DNA of 64,000 nt from Pseudomonadota bacterium (lineage in GTDB: Bacteria > Pseudomonadota > Alphaproteobacteria > Rhodobacterales > Rhodobacteraceae), in NCBI GenBank assembly GCA_021779835.1, contig JAJXZX010000010.1, forward strand, positions 48,435-112,434, written 5' to 3'. The notes beneath the pieces are model-generated. The model did no database searches, was not told where the DNA came from, and saw only the letters and a list, made by a program, of their open reading frames with translations. Below are positions 36,899 through 46,166 of this stretch, one piece after another. Each line of letters begins with the position of its first letter. Positions within the stretch are counted from its first letter, which is position 1. The translations under genes and the position numbers were made by a program.

Positions 36899-36930
36899 CC
36901 CCGCCGTTGGATGCCTCTGGCGGGGATATT
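36899..36930 (+). terminator. Hairpin after the MocE-type gene
   Basis: CCCCGCC (36899-36905) pairs with GGCGGGG (36919-36925), followed by ATATTT. It lies 12 bp after the ferredoxin stop and before a convergent gene. The GGCGGGGATATTT sequence is also seen (minus strand) at 51074-51098. Confidence 0.55.
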
Positions 36931-36959
36931 TAGCCAACGCGATAGGCAGGCAGCGCGGC

Positions 36960-39491
36960 CTATTCTTGCGCCCGCAAAACCTGCGCCGGCCGCGCCGCAA
37001 GCGGTCGCCACGCGAAAACCAACCCTGCCAGCAAGGTCGCCACGATCCCGCCCAGCACGATAAGAATAGCCGAGGTCGGCTCAAACCGATAAGGCGCGTG
37101 CATTACGAACCGCATCACCCCCCACCCGGCCAACCCGCCCGCGACTATCGCCACGATCCCCGCCGCCGCGCCCAAAATAGCCGCCCGCAGCGCGAAGCTC
37201 GCCAGGATCATCCCTCGCGTGGCTCCCAGCGTTTTCAGCACCGCCGCCTCAAACACCCGCGCACGCTCGCCCGCCGCCGCAGCCCCGATCAGCACGACGA
37301 ACCCGACCGCCAAAGTCGCCGCCGCCGCCCAGGAGGTCGCCGAGGCGATGGCGGTCAGGGCCTGCGTCACCTGATCGATCGCGTCGCGCACCCGGATCGC
37401 GGTGATATTGGGATATTTCACCGCCAGATCGCGCAAGATCGCAGCCTCTGCCTCGGGCTGCGCATAGACCGTCGCGATATCCGTATGCGGCGCCCCCGCC
37501 AGTGCCGCCGGGTCCAGCGCCATCACGAAACCGATCCCCGCCGTGGCGAAATTCACATCGCGGAACGAAGTGACCGTCGCCGTGATATCGCGCCCAAGGA
37601 TGTTCAGCGTGATGGTATCGCCCAGCTTCAGCCCGATCTCGCCCGCCTCCTTGGCCGAAAAACTGATCTGCGGCGCGCCGGTATAATCGGCAGGCCACCA
37701 TTTTCCGGCAGTAATCTTGGTATTCGGCGGTGGCGTGTCCGACATCGTGATGCCACGATCACCCCGCACCACCCAGTGATTGCCCGCCACCTCGCGCGCC
37801 AGCTTGCCGTTGATCCGCGTGATCACGCCGCGCAACATCGGCGCGGTATCAACGCGGCTGACGCCCGGATCGTTTTGCAAACGGTCGAGGAACCCGCCAA
37901 TCTCATTCGGCTGAATATCGACGAAGAAATACGACGGCGCACGTTGCGGCAGGTCGGTCTGGATCGCCGCGCGCAGATTCCCGTCGATCTGCCCCACCGC
38001 CGCCAGCACCGCCAACCCCAACCCCAGCGAGAGGATCACCGAAGTCGTCTCGGCCCGTGGCCCGCCAATCGCGCCCAAGGCCAGCCGCAGCGCCAACCTC
38101 CCCTGCAACCGCCGCGCCAAAGACCGCGCCAAAGACCGCACGCCAAAGGCCGCAAGCACCAGCACCCCCAGCGCGGCCAGCACACCGCCCGCCGACCACA
38201 ATGCCAGCGACGGTACGCCCGAAAACCATGCCGCGCCCCCAATCAGCGCCACGAACAGCACCGCCGTCGCCAACAGGTACCGTGCGCGGGGCAGCACGCG
38301 CTGCCGCCCGCTGCTTTCGCGGTAAAGCGCCGCCGCCCGCACCCGTTCGGTGCGCGCCAGCGGCCACAGCGTGAACAGAAATGCCGTCAGCACGCCATAA
38401 GTTGCCGCCTCAAGCAGCGGCTCGGGGTAGATGGCGAAATTCACCGGGAACGGCAGCGCCGCCGTAATCACCGGGGCCAGCGCCAGCACCACGCCCGCCC
38501 CCAGCACAACCCCAGCCACCACGCCGAGAACCGTCAGCGCCGCGATCTGCATCAGGTAGATCAGGAAGATCGTGCCCCCCTCCGCCCCCAGCGTTTTCAG
38601 CGTCGCAATCGTCGCCGTCTTGCCCTCCAGGTAGGCGCGCACCGCGGCCGAGATGCCAACACCGCCCACCGCCAGCCCCGCCAGCCCGACCAGCACCAGA
38701 AATGATCCGATGCGCGTCACAAACTCGGCAATGCCGGGCGAGGCGTTGCGCCGGTCGGTCCAGCGCATGCCTGCATCCTGAAACGCCTTGACCGCCTGCT
38801 GTTTCAGCTTGGGCAAAGTCTCTCCCGCTGCCAATTCCATCCGGTATTTCGACGAAAACATCGTGCCCGGCCCCAGCAAGCCGGAGCCTGCCAGTGCATC
38901 CGTCCGCACAATCGTGCGCGGGCCAAAGCCGAACCCGGCAGAGGCGCTGTCGGGTTCGCGCACCAACTCCGCCGACAAGCGAAACGCCTGCGTGCCCAGC
39001 TTGAACGTCTGGCCCACCTTCAGCCCCAGCCGCGCGGTCAGCACGCCATCCATCACCGCCCCCGGCACGCCATCTTTCACCGCCAAGGCCTCGGCCAGCG
39101 GCATGGCGGGCTGCAACGGCACGCTGCCCACCAAGGGATAGGCCGCATCCACGCCCTTCACATCGGTCAGCCCGCGCTGATCGCCAACCACCGCCATCGA
39201 CCGGAAATCGACAATCCCCGACAGTTGCACGGAATGCGCCTGCATAAACGCCGTCTCGGCGGACGAGGCATAGCGCCCGGAAAACTCCATCTGCGCGTCG
39301 CCGCCAAGGATTATTGCGCCCTGATCGTTCAGCCCCGCACTGATCGCAGACCGCACCATGCCCACCGCCGCAATCGCGGCCACCCCCAAGGCGAGGCACA
39401 ACAGGAACACGCGGAACCCGGCCAAACCGCCGCGCAACTCTCGCCCCGCGATGCGCAGCGCCAGCCGCAAGCCGCCGCCAGCCGCGCTCAC
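36960..39491 (-). CDS. ABC transporter permease, FtsX-like (YbbP family)
   Basis: The 843-residue protein has an N-terminal helix, a large MacB-type periplasmic domain, and further FtsX domains near the middle and C-terminus (about ten helices). The layout matches YbbP, the permease of an ABC system of uncertain substrate. It overlaps its ATPase gene by four bases. In many proteobacteria ybbA-ybbP lies divergent from tesA, as here. Confidence 0.88.
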   Translation of the reverse strand: MSAAGGGLRLALRIAGRELRGGLAGFRVFLLCLALGVAAIAAVGMVRSAISAGLNDQGAIILGGDAQMEFSGRYASSAETAFMQAHSVQLSGIVDFRSMAVVGDQRGLTDVKGVDAAYPLVGSVPLQPAMPLAEALAVKDGVPGAVMDGVLTARLGLKVGQTFKLGTQAFRLSAELVREPDSASAGFGFGPRTIVRTDALAGSGLLGPGTMFSSKYRMELAAGETLPKLKQQAVKAFQDAGMRWTDRRNASPGIAEFVTRIGSFLVLVGLAGLAVGGVGISAAVRAYLEGKTATIATLKTLGAEGGTIFLIYLMQIAALTVLGVVAGVVLGAGVVLALAPVITAALPFPVNFAIYPEPLLEAATYGVLTAFLFTLWPLARTERVRAAALYRESSGRQRVLPRARYLLATAVLFVALIGGAAWFSGVPSLALWSAGGVLAALGVLVLAAFGVRSLARSLARRLQGRLALRLALGAIGGPRAETTSVILSLGLGLAVLAAVGQIDGNLRAAIQTDLPQRAPSYFFVDIQPNEIGGFLDRLQNDPGVSRVDTAPMLRGVITRINGKLAREVAGNHWVVRGDRGITMSDTPPPNTKITAGKWWPADYTGAPQISFSAKEAGEIGLKLGDTITLNILGRDITATVTSFRDVNFATAGIGFVMALDPAALAGAPHTDIATVYAQPEAEAAILRDLAVKYPNITAIRVRDAIDQVTQALTAIASATSWAAAATLAVGFVVLIGAAAAGERARVFEAAVLKTLGATRGMILASFALRAAILGAAAGIVAIVAGGLAGWGVMRFVMHAPYRFEPTSAILIVLGGIVATLLAGLVFAWRPLAARPAQVLRAQE

Positions 39492-40183
39492 TGCGCCGCC
39501 TCGCGCAGCACTTCGCCCTCTATCCGCCCATCGGCCAGCCGCACCACCCGGTCGCAGCGCGAGGCAAGCTCCGCCGCATGGGTCACCAGCACCAGCGTCG
39601 CGCCATGGCGGTCGCGCAGGCCGAACAGCATATCCATGATCGCGTCGCCATTGGCGCTGTCGAGGTTGCCGGTCGGCTCGTCCGCCAGCAGGATCTGCGG
39701 TCGCGGTGCCGCCGCCCGCGCCAAGGCCACCCGCTGCTGCTCACCCCCCGACATCTGGGACGGGTAATGCCCCAGCCGCGCCGCCAGCCCAACCGCGCGC
39801 AACTCCGCCTCTGCCCGCGCGAACGCATCCACCACGCCGGCCAGTTCCAACGGCAGCGCGACATTCTCCAAAGCGGTCATTGTCGGAATGAGGTGGAAGG
39901 ATTGGAAAACAACCCCCATATTCCGTCTGCGGAACCGTGCCAGCGCATCTTCGTCCATCGCCGTCAGGTCATGGTCAAGCGCCATCACCGCCCCGCCCGT
40001 GGCGCGCTCCAGCCCGCCCATCAGCATGAGGAGAGACGACTTGCCCGACCCCGAAGGCCCAATCAACCCCAAAGTCTCGCCCCGCGCCACGTCCAACGTG
40101 ATGCCGCGCAGAATATCGACCGCACCCGCATTGCTGCGCAGGCTTAGCGTCACGTCCCTGAGGGACAAGATAGGGTCGGTCAT
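39488..40183 (-). CDS. ABC transporter ATP-binding protein (YbbA/LolD-like)
   Basis: The 231-residue protein has Walker A GPSGSGKSS, signature MSGGEQQRV, Walker B ILLADEP and the H-loop VTHA. It is of the MacB/LolD subclass and pairs with the permease downstream. Its ATG overlaps, on the other strand, the N-terminal region of tesA. Confidence 0.9.
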   Translation of the reverse strand: MTDPILSLRDVTLSLRSNAGAVDILRGITLDVARGETLGLIGPSGSGKSSLLMLMGGLERATGGAVMALDHDLTAMDEDALARFRRRNMGVVFQSFHLIPTMTALENVALPLELAGVVDAFARAEAELRAVGLAARLGHYPSQMSGGEQQRVALARAAAPRPQILLADEPTGNLDSANGDAIMDMLFGLRDRHGATLVLVTHAAELASRCDRVVRLADGRIEGEVLREAAQ

Positions 40184-40235
40184 GGCGCTGGTCCTTCAAC
40201 GGGGAATACCCAAGCCATATGGGGCATTTGGCGCC

Positions 40236-40874
40236 TTGCGCAACCACGCTTTCGTGATGGCTCTGGCAATCAGCCTCGCCACACCTGCGCTGGCTGCACC
40301 TCTCAAACTGATCGCCTTCGGTGACAGCCTGACCCAAGGCTACGGCCTGCCCGATGGCGATGGCCTTGTGCCACAGCTTGAGGCGTGGCTGCGCGCGCAT
40401 GGAACCGATGTGGCGGTCGAGAATGCAGGGGTTTCGGGCGACACCACGGCGGGCGGCCTCTCTCGCATCGACTGGACGCTGGTCGGTGGCGGCGATGCGA
40501 TCATGGTCGAGCTTGGCGGTAACGATCTTTTGCGCGGTATCGACCCGGCCAACACCCGCGCCAACCTCGACGCGATCCTCAAGGCGGTGGCGGCCAAGGG
40601 CTTGCCCGCGATGCTGATCGGCCTCACCGCGCCCGCCAACTACGGCACCGACTACCAGACCCAGTTCGACGCGATCTACCCCGCGCTCGCGGCGCAATAT
40701 CACGCCGACCTCGTGCCCAACTACTTCGCGCCGCTGCTGGGCGCCGAGGACAAGACCGCCGCCATGAAGGACTACATGCAGTCCGACGGAATCCACCCCA
40801 ACGCAGCGGGCGTCAAACGCATCGTGGCCAGCCTTGGCCCGCAGGTGCAGGCACTGTTGGCGCAGGTCAAATGA
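40236..40874 (+). CDS. tesA: Periplasmic SGNH arylesterase / thioesterase I
   Basis: The SGNH motifs are clear: GDSLTQGYGLP (nucleophile Ser), GGDAIMVELGGNDLLRG and the catalytic SDGIHPNAAG. It hydrolyses acyl-thioesters and esters in the periplasm. The signal peptide MRNHAFVMALAISLATPALAA is preserved from the TTG at 40236. An ATG at 40182 adds 18 residues and overlaps the ybbA-like start; an ATG at 40257 shortens the signal, so the start is uncertain. The stop overlaps the following pseudogene. Confidence 0.85.
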   Translation: MRNHAFVMALAISLATPALAAPLKLIAFGDSLTQGYGLPDGDGLVPQLEAWLRAHGTDVAVENAGVSGDTTAGGLSRIDWTLVGGGDAIMVELGGNDLLRGIDPANTRANLDAILKAVAAKGLPAMLIGLTAPANYGTDYQTQFDAIYPALAAQYHADLVPNYFAPLLGAEDKTAAMKDYMQSDGIHPNAAGVKRIVASLGPQVQALLAQVK

Positions 40875-41344
40875 CCCCGCCCGCCCTCTTCAACCTGCCC
40901 CCGGCGACTGGGATGCGGGCGAACGCCGCCTTGCCAAACCGCCGCGCCGATTTCCGCGCTTCGGTTGCCACCGCGCTCGCCTATGCCGAGGCCACCGGCA
41001 CCCCGCGCCTGCACATGATGGCGGGCCTTGCCGACTGCACCATCCCCGCCGCCTGCCGCGCTTATGCCGACGCGCTGGACTATCTCTGCGACGCCACGCC
41101 TCTGACGATCCTGATCGAGCCGATCAACCGCCGCGATATGCCGGGCTATTTCCGCTACGATTTTTCCTATGCGGTCCAATTGACTGCCAGCTTAGGGCGC
41201 CCCAATCTGAAACTGCAATTCGACATCTACCACAGCCAGATCCTGCGCGAACTCGACCGCATGGGATACGCGGGCTTCGTCGGCTGCGAATACCGCCCGG
41301 CGCCACACACCCTGCCCGGTCTTGGCTGGCTCAAATCGCTCTGA
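40871..41344 (+). pseudogene. Decayed hydroxypyruvate isomerase (Hyi/OtnI-like)
   Basis: The open frame of 157 codons covers only parts of a roughly 255-residue Hyi barrel. It begins at FNLPP, around residue 80 of the family, so the N-terminal third is gone. The expected PGDWDAGER reads in another frame at about 40901-40930, showing two compensating frameshifts (near 40898-40904 and 40925-40945). LIEPINRRDMPGYF and LKLQFDIYHSQI are intact, but about 45 residues are missing before LDRMGYAGFVGCEYRP. I regard it as non-functional. Confidence 0.8.
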
Positions 41345-41347
41345 GCA

Positions 41348-42064
41348 TCAAGCAGCCAGCCACCGCGTCAGCCGCCCGGCCAGCCAGTGCAGGCACATCG
41401 TCATCGCCACCAGCACGGCAAGCGCGGCGAACATCAGGTCAATCTTGCTACGCGCATTGGCCATCAGCATCACATAGCCCAACCCGCGCGAGGCCCCGAC
41501 CCACTCGCCAATCACCGCCCCGATCGGCGCATAAACCGCGGCCACCGCCAGCCCTGAGCCCAAAGCGGGCAGCGCGTGGGGGATACGCAGCCACACCAGA
41601 ACCCGCCACCGCGAGGCCCCCGCCAACCGCCCCAGATCCAGCACGCTGTCCGGCGTCGCCAACAGCCCGTCCAGAAAAACCGAGGTCAGCGGGAAGAACA
41701 CGATCAGCACGGTAATCACGATCTTCGACCCCAGCCCATAGCCCATCCACAGCGTCAAGATCGGCGCCAGCGCGAACACCGGCACCGCTTGCGACATCAC
41801 CAACGCTGGCCGCACGATGCCCCGCAACCGCTCTGACACGGCCATAGCCAGCGCCACCGCGATGCCCAGCACGGTGCCAACCAGCATCCCCACCAGCACC
41901 TCGCCGCCCGTTACCGCCGCACTCGCAACCAACTCTCCCGCGTTGGCCGAAAGCGCCGCAACCACCGCCAAAGGCGCGGGCAGGATATAGGGCGGCACCC
42001 CGGTCGCCCAGACCAGTGCCTGCCACACCAGCGCGAAAACCAGAACCGTCAGCGCCCCCTTCAT
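41348..42064 (-). CDS. thiX: Thiamine-precursor ABC transporter permease
   Basis: The 238-residue permease has the SsuC/ThiX BPD domain with about six helices and the EAA-like loop (DLGRLAGASRWRVLVWLRIPHALPAL). It is last in the thi operon and overlaps the ATPase gene by four bases. With ThiY and ThiZ it imports a hydroxymethylpyrimidine such as FAMP. Confidence 0.85.
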   Translation of the reverse strand: MKGALTVLVFALVWQALVWATGVPPYILPAPLAVVAALSANAGELVASAAVTGGEVLVGMLVGTVLGIAVALAMAVSERLRGIVRPALVMSQAVPVFALAPILTLWMGYGLGSKIVITVLIVFFPLTSVFLDGLLATPDSVLDLGRLAGASRWRVLVWLRIPHALPALGSGLAVAAVYAPIGAVIGEWVGASRGLGYVMLMANARSKIDLMFAALAVLVAMTMCLHWLAGRLTRWLAA

Positions 42065-42753
42065 TGTGTCCCCACCAGCCGCGCCAGCAGCGCGTCATAA
42101 TGCGCGCCGAACCCCGGCGTTTGCGCGCCATGCGGCGGCGGCCCCGGCAGGGCGGCAAGCTCCTCCAACCGCCCGTCCGCCAACAGCAACACCCGGTCGC
42201 CCAGCCGCAACGCCTCGAACGGGTCATGCGTCACCAGCAACACCCGGCACCCGGCCAGCCGTTCGCGGGCCAGATCCTGCATCTTCTGCCGATTGGCCGC
42301 ATCCAGCGCTGAAAACGGCTCGTCCAGCAGCGCGAGCGGCGCGTCCTCCATCAGAGCGCGCGCCAACGCCACGCGCTGTCGCTGCCCGCCCGACAACTCC
42401 CGCGGCCGCCGCGCCTCCAACCCGGCCAGCCCCACCGCCGCCAACAACGCGCGCGCATGGTCCCAGTCGGGCGCGCCCCCGCGCAGCCGTTGACCCAGCA
42501 CGACATTGCCCAGCGCGCTCATGCGCGGCTGCAACAGATCCTCTTGCGCCATATAGGCAATCCGCGCGGGCGCCTGCACCTGCCCCTCAAACCGCACCGC
42601 CGTGGGCAAGCCCGCGATCAGCCGCAGCACCGTCGATTTCCCCGCGCCCGACGGCCCGAGCAGACAGGTCCACCCCACCGGCAGCGCAAGCTGAAGCCCC
42701 GCGAAAAGCGGGGCCTCGCCGTACCAGGCCGATCCGTTCAGCCCAGCGTCCAT
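42061..42753 (-). CDS. thiZ: Thiamine-precursor ABC transporter ATP-binding protein
   Basis: The 230-residue protein has Walker A GPSGAGKST, signature LSGGQRQRV and Walker B LALLDEP. It is of the nitrate/taurine/ThiZ class. It lies 3 bp after the binding-protein gene within the thi operon, which specifies the substrate. Confidence 0.87.
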   Translation of the reverse strand: MDAGLNGSAWYGEAPLFAGLQLALPVGWTCLLGPSGAGKSTVLRLIAGLPTAVRFEGQVQAPARIAYMAQEDLLQPRMSALGNVVLGQRLRGGAPDWDHARALLAAVGLAGLEARRPRELSGGQRQRVALARALMEDAPLALLDEPFSALDAANRQKMQDLARERLAGCRVLLVTHDPFEALRLGDRVLLLADGRLEELAALPGPPPHGAQTPGFGAHYDALLARLVGTQ

Positions 42754-42756
42754 TGT

Positions 42757-43695
42757 TCAGTGCGCCTTGGTCACATCAACCGCGATGTCACTCACCGCCG
42801 GGACCGCAGGGATCAGCCCCGCATCCTTCATGAACGCGCCAAACGCCGCATAACGCGCCGTATCAAGCGCCGCCGGATGGGCATCGAAATGCGCAATCGA
42901 ATCCGCCCAGGCCAGCTTGTTCAGCGGATCGTCCAGATCCTTGGCGTAGGACTTATACGCATTCCACCCCGCCGCCGGGTCCGCCGCAATCTCTGCCGCC
43001 GCCCGCTCGGTCGCCTTCAGAAACCGCGCGATCAGGTCGCGGTTCATCGTCGCCGGATTGGCCTCATAGATCAGTTCATCATAGGCCGGAACGCCGTTAT
43101 CCTCGGCATTGAAGCATTTGCCCGCCTTACCCAGTGCCGCCAACTGATGCGGCTCAAAGTTGCGAAACGCCCCGCTCACCGCATCGACCTGCCCCGAGGC
43201 CAGCGCCGGCACCAACGAGAAGTTCACGTTGACCATGCTGACGTCTTTCGGGTCCACCCCGCCATGCTTCAGGATCGTATCCACCATCGCCTCTTCCACC
43301 CCCGGCACCGAATAGCCGATCTTGCGGCCCTTGAGGTCGGCAATCGTCTTGATCGGCCCGTCCGCCGTGGTCAACAGGCAGTAAAGCGGGCTATCCACCA
43401 GCGTCCCCACCCGCACCAAGGGCAAGCCCCCGGCATGTTGCAGATATAGCTGCGGCTGATAGCCCACCGCCACATCAACCTTGCCCGCCGCCGCCATCTT
43501 GGGCGGGTCAGAGGGGTCAGACGGCGCGATGATATTCACGTCCAGCCCCACATCTTTGAAATAGCCCAACTGCTGCGCCACGATGATCGGCCCGTGATCG
43601 GGGTTCACATACCAGTCCAGCATCACCGTCATCTTGTCCGCCGCCTGCGCCTGCGTGGCGAGGCTCATCAGAACAATCGCGTAAAATCGTTTCAT
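42757..43695 (-). CDS. thiY: HMP/FAMP-binding periplasmic protein
   Basis: The 312-residue protein has a signal peptide (MKRFYAIVLMSLATQAQA) and the NMT1/THI5-like fold starting MTVMLDWYVNPDHGPIIVAQQLGYF, typical of ThiY and THI5. It captures pyrimidine breakdown products of thiamine. The start overlaps the thiD stop by four bases. Confidence 0.9.
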   Translation of the reverse strand: MKRFYAIVLMSLATQAQAADKMTVMLDWYVNPDHGPIIVAQQLGYFKDVGLDVNIIAPSDPSDPPKMAAAGKVDVAVGYQPQLYLQHAGGLPLVRVGTLVDSPLYCLLTTADGPIKTIADLKGRKIGYSVPGVEEAMVDTILKHGGVDPKDVSMVNVNFSLVPALASGQVDAVSGAFRNFEPHQLAALGKAGKCFNAEDNGVPAYDELIYEANPATMNRDLIARFLKATERAAAEIAADPAAGWNAYKSYAKDLDDPLNKLAWADSIAHFDAHPAALDTARYAAFGAFMKDAGLIPAVPAVSDIAVDVTKAH

Positions 43696-44495
43696 TTCGG
43701 TTCCCTCATCATGGAAAAATGGTCCGTCGGCCCGTGTCCGCGCCCAACGCTCAACCTGTCTGCCCCGGCAATCGCGGCCAAGGTATAGACCTTCGCAGCC
43801 AGTGCCGCCGCCATCGCATCGCCGGTCCGCGCCAGATGCACCGCCAGCGCCGAGGACAGCGTGCAGCCCGTGCCATGCGTGTTGACTGTCGCCATCCGCG
43901 CGCCCTCGATCCACCGCATACCATCACCCGAGGCCAGCAAATCCGGGCTGTCGAGCCCCGGCAGATGCCCGCCCTTCAGCAACACCGCGCGCGGCCCCAA
44001 CGCGAGCAATCGCCGCGCCTGAACCTCCATCCCCCGCCGATCCACCGCCTCGGATTCCCCCAGCAAATCCGCCGCCTCCGGCAGGTTCGGCGTCAGCACA
44101 TCGCACAGCGGCAACAGATGCGCGCGCAACGCCGCCACCGCATCCGCCGCCAGCAACCGGTCGCCGCCCTTCGCCACCATCACCGGGTCCAGCACCACCG
44201 GCACACGACGTCCCGCCAAAACGCCCGCCACCGCCGCCGTAATCTCTGCCGTGCCCAGCATCCCGATCTTCACCGCATCGACGCGGATATCGTCAAACAC
44301 CGCCGCCACCTGCGCCGCGACAAAGGCGGGATCGACCAGCCGCACATCGCGCACGCCTTGCGTGTTCTGCACCGTCAGCGCGGTGATCGCCGCCATCGCA
44401 TAGCCGCCATTGGCGCTGATCGCCTTGATATCCGCCTGAATCCCAGCGCCACCCGAGGGGTCGGACCCGGCAATCGACAACACATTCACAATCAT
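43692..44495 (-). CDS. thiD: Hydroxymethylpyrimidine/phosphomethylpyrimidine kinase
   Basis: The 267-residue protein has the ribokinase-type signatures LSIAGSDPSGGAGIQADIKA, LDPVMVAKGGD and VNTHGTGCTLSSA. It phosphorylates HMP twice to HMP-PP. The ATG at 44495 is preferred to one 15 bp upstream, because the family starts right before LSIAGSD. It overlaps thiE by four bases. Confidence 0.93.
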   Translation of the reverse strand: MIVNVLSIAGSDPSGGAGIQADIKAISANGGYAMAAITALTVQNTQGVRDVRLVDPAFVAAQVAAVFDDIRVDAVKIGMLGTAEITAAVAGVLAGRRVPVVLDPVMVAKGGDRLLAADAVAALRAHLLPLCDVLTPNLPEAADLLGESEAVDRRGMEVQARRLLALGPRAVLLKGGHLPGLDSPDLLASGDGMRWIEGARMATVNTHGTGCTLSSALAVHLARTGDAMAAALAAKVYTLAAIAGADRLSVGRGHGPTDHFSMMREPK

Positions 44496-45106
44496 GCCGC
44501 GCCCTCCCAAGCCGCCACCATCGCGCGCGTCGCCCGCTCAGGGTCCGCCGCCGCCGCAATCGCCGACACCACCGCCATTCCCGCCGCGCCCGTCGCCCGC
44601 ACCGGGGCCACATCGGCGAGGCCCAGCCCGCCAATCGCCACCGCCGGCACCCGCGCCGCGCGCACGATCTGTGCCAACCCGGCCATCCCCAACGGCGCCG
44701 CCGCATCCGGCTTGGTCGCGGTCGCATGTATCGGCCCGACGCCGATGTAATCCACCACGCCCTCCGGCATCGCCTGCACCTGCGCCAAGGTCTCGATCGA
44801 CAGCCCCAGAATCCGCCCGCCAATCACCCGCCGCATCTCTGCCACCGGCGCATCGCCCTGCCCGACATGCAAACCATCCGCCCCAGCAGCGAGCATCACC
44901 TCCACCCGGTCATTGATGATCAGCGGCACGCCAAGCGGCGCCAGCAGCGCGCGCAACTCACGCGCCACCCGCACCATTTCGGCCTCCGTTGCCGTCTTGT
45001 CGCGCAACTGCACCACACCCGCGCCACCCCGCACAGCCGCCAGCACCAGCTCGGCCAAGGGCCGATCGGACCGCTCTGGCGTGACGAAATAAACCGACAG
45101 GTTCAT
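44492..45106 (-). CDS. thiE: Thiamine-phosphate synthase
   Basis: The 204-residue TIM barrel has VQLRDK, LIINDRVEVMLAAGADGLHVGQGD, IGVGPIHATATK and VAIGGLG, the ThiE active-site strands. It joins HMP-PP and thiazole phosphate. It is coupled to thiM and thiD by overlaps. Confidence 0.93.
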   Translation of the reverse strand: MNLSVYFVTPERSDRPLAELVLAAVRGGAGVVQLRDKTATEAEMVRVARELRALLAPLGVPLIINDRVEVMLAAGADGLHVGQGDAPVAEMRRVIGGRILGLSIETLAQVQAMPEGVVDYIGVGPIHATATKPDAAAPLGMAGLAQIVRAARVPAVAIGGLGLADVAPVRATGAAGMAVVSAIAAAADPERATRAMVAAWEGAA

Positions 45107-45891
45107 ACCACCGTGACCCGCGCACCCGCCGTCACATCCTCGGGCGTCAACGCATACAGCGCATCAAGGAACGCCACCTGAAACGAGCCCGGTCCCTTGG
45201 CAAGCCGCGCCGCCACCTCGCCCGCCAGCCCATAATAGGCCAGCGCCGCCACCGTCGCCTCTGCCACCGGCTGCCCCACGACAAAGGCCCCGACGATCCC
45301 GGTCAGCGAACAGCCCAGCGCGGTGATCAGCGGCATCATCGCGTCGCCATTCGCCACCCGCCACGCCCGCTTGCCGTCGGTGATGTAATCCACCGGCCCC
45401 GTCACCGCGACCACGCCACCCGTGATACCCGCCAAACGCCGCGCCGCATCCTCTGCCGCCTCAACGCCATCGGCGGCATCCACACCCTTGCCGCGCCCGG
45501 CGTCGCCCGCCAGCGCCATGATCTCTGACGCGTTGCCGCGCACCACCGCGGGCTTCAGCGCCACCAACTTCGCCGCCGTCTCGCGCCGGAACCCCGTCGC
45601 CCCCGCCGCCACCGGGTCGAGCACCCACGGCACGCCGCGTTCCTGCGCCACCATCGCGGCGACCAGCATCGCCTCGACCCACGGGCCGCTCAGCGTGCCG
45701 ATGTTGATCGTCAGCCCCGGCGTAAAGCCCGCAAACTCGCCGACTTCCTCGCGGGCATGAACCATCGCGGGCGAGGCGCCTGCCGCCAGCATAACGTTCG
45801 CCATCACGTTCATCGCGACATAATTGGTGATGTTTTGCACCAAGGGGCCGGTCCGGCGCATCGTTGCAAGGTAATTGCCGCAGTTTTCCAT
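45103..45891 (-). CDS. thiM: Hydroxyethylthiazole kinase
   Basis: The 262-residue protein shows VQNITNYVAMNVMANVMLAAGASPAM, VLDPVAAG and GCSLTG of THZ kinases. It salvages thiazole. Two adjacent ATG codons exist (45894 and 45891); the second is better spaced from AGGAG. It is the first gene behind the TPP riboswitch. Confidence 0.93.
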   Translation of the reverse strand: MENCGNYLATMRRTGPLVQNITNYVAMNVMANVMLAAGASPAMVHAREEVGEFAGFTPGLTINIGTLSGPWVEAMLVAAMVAQERGVPWVLDPVAAGATGFRRETAAKLVALKPAVVRGNASEIMALAGDAGRGKGVDAADGVEAAEDAARRLAGITGGVVAVTGPVDYITDGKRAWRVANGDAMMPLITALGCSLTGIVGAFVVGQPVAEATVAALAYYGLAGEVAARLAKGPGSFQVAFLDALYALTPEDVTAGARVTVV

Positions 45892-45945
45892 CATTCTCCT
45901 TTCAGACGGGGAATGACGGTGGGGCGGCCTTTGGCCAAGCGTCCC

Positions 45946-46022
45946 CGCGACTTCCTCCGCCGGCATTATCCGGTTCAGGTTCAAAGGGTGCTTCTCAGCC
46001 CGGATCGCTCCGGACGCCCCTG
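45946..46022 (-). ncRNA. TPP riboswitch (THI element)
   Basis: Read on the minus strand the conserved pieces appear in order: GGGGCGTCC, GGGCTGAGAA, ACCCTTTGAACCTGAACCGG, then ATAATGCCGGCGGAGGAAG. These are the P1-P3 and sensor-helix elements of the thi-box aptamer. It precedes thiM by about 55 bases, which hold the expression platform. TPP binding should repress the thiMED-YZX operon. Confidence 0.95.
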
Positions 46023-46166
46023 TCACGCGCCAAGGATAACGACATTCGCGCCCGAATGACAATGCGCGATCGACGGGAATCGTTTGCCGCCTCCTTTCGC
46101 CAAAACTCCCCCTTGAAGCGCCCAGCCCCAAGTGAAATCCTCGCCCCATCAACCAGGGGAACCGCG

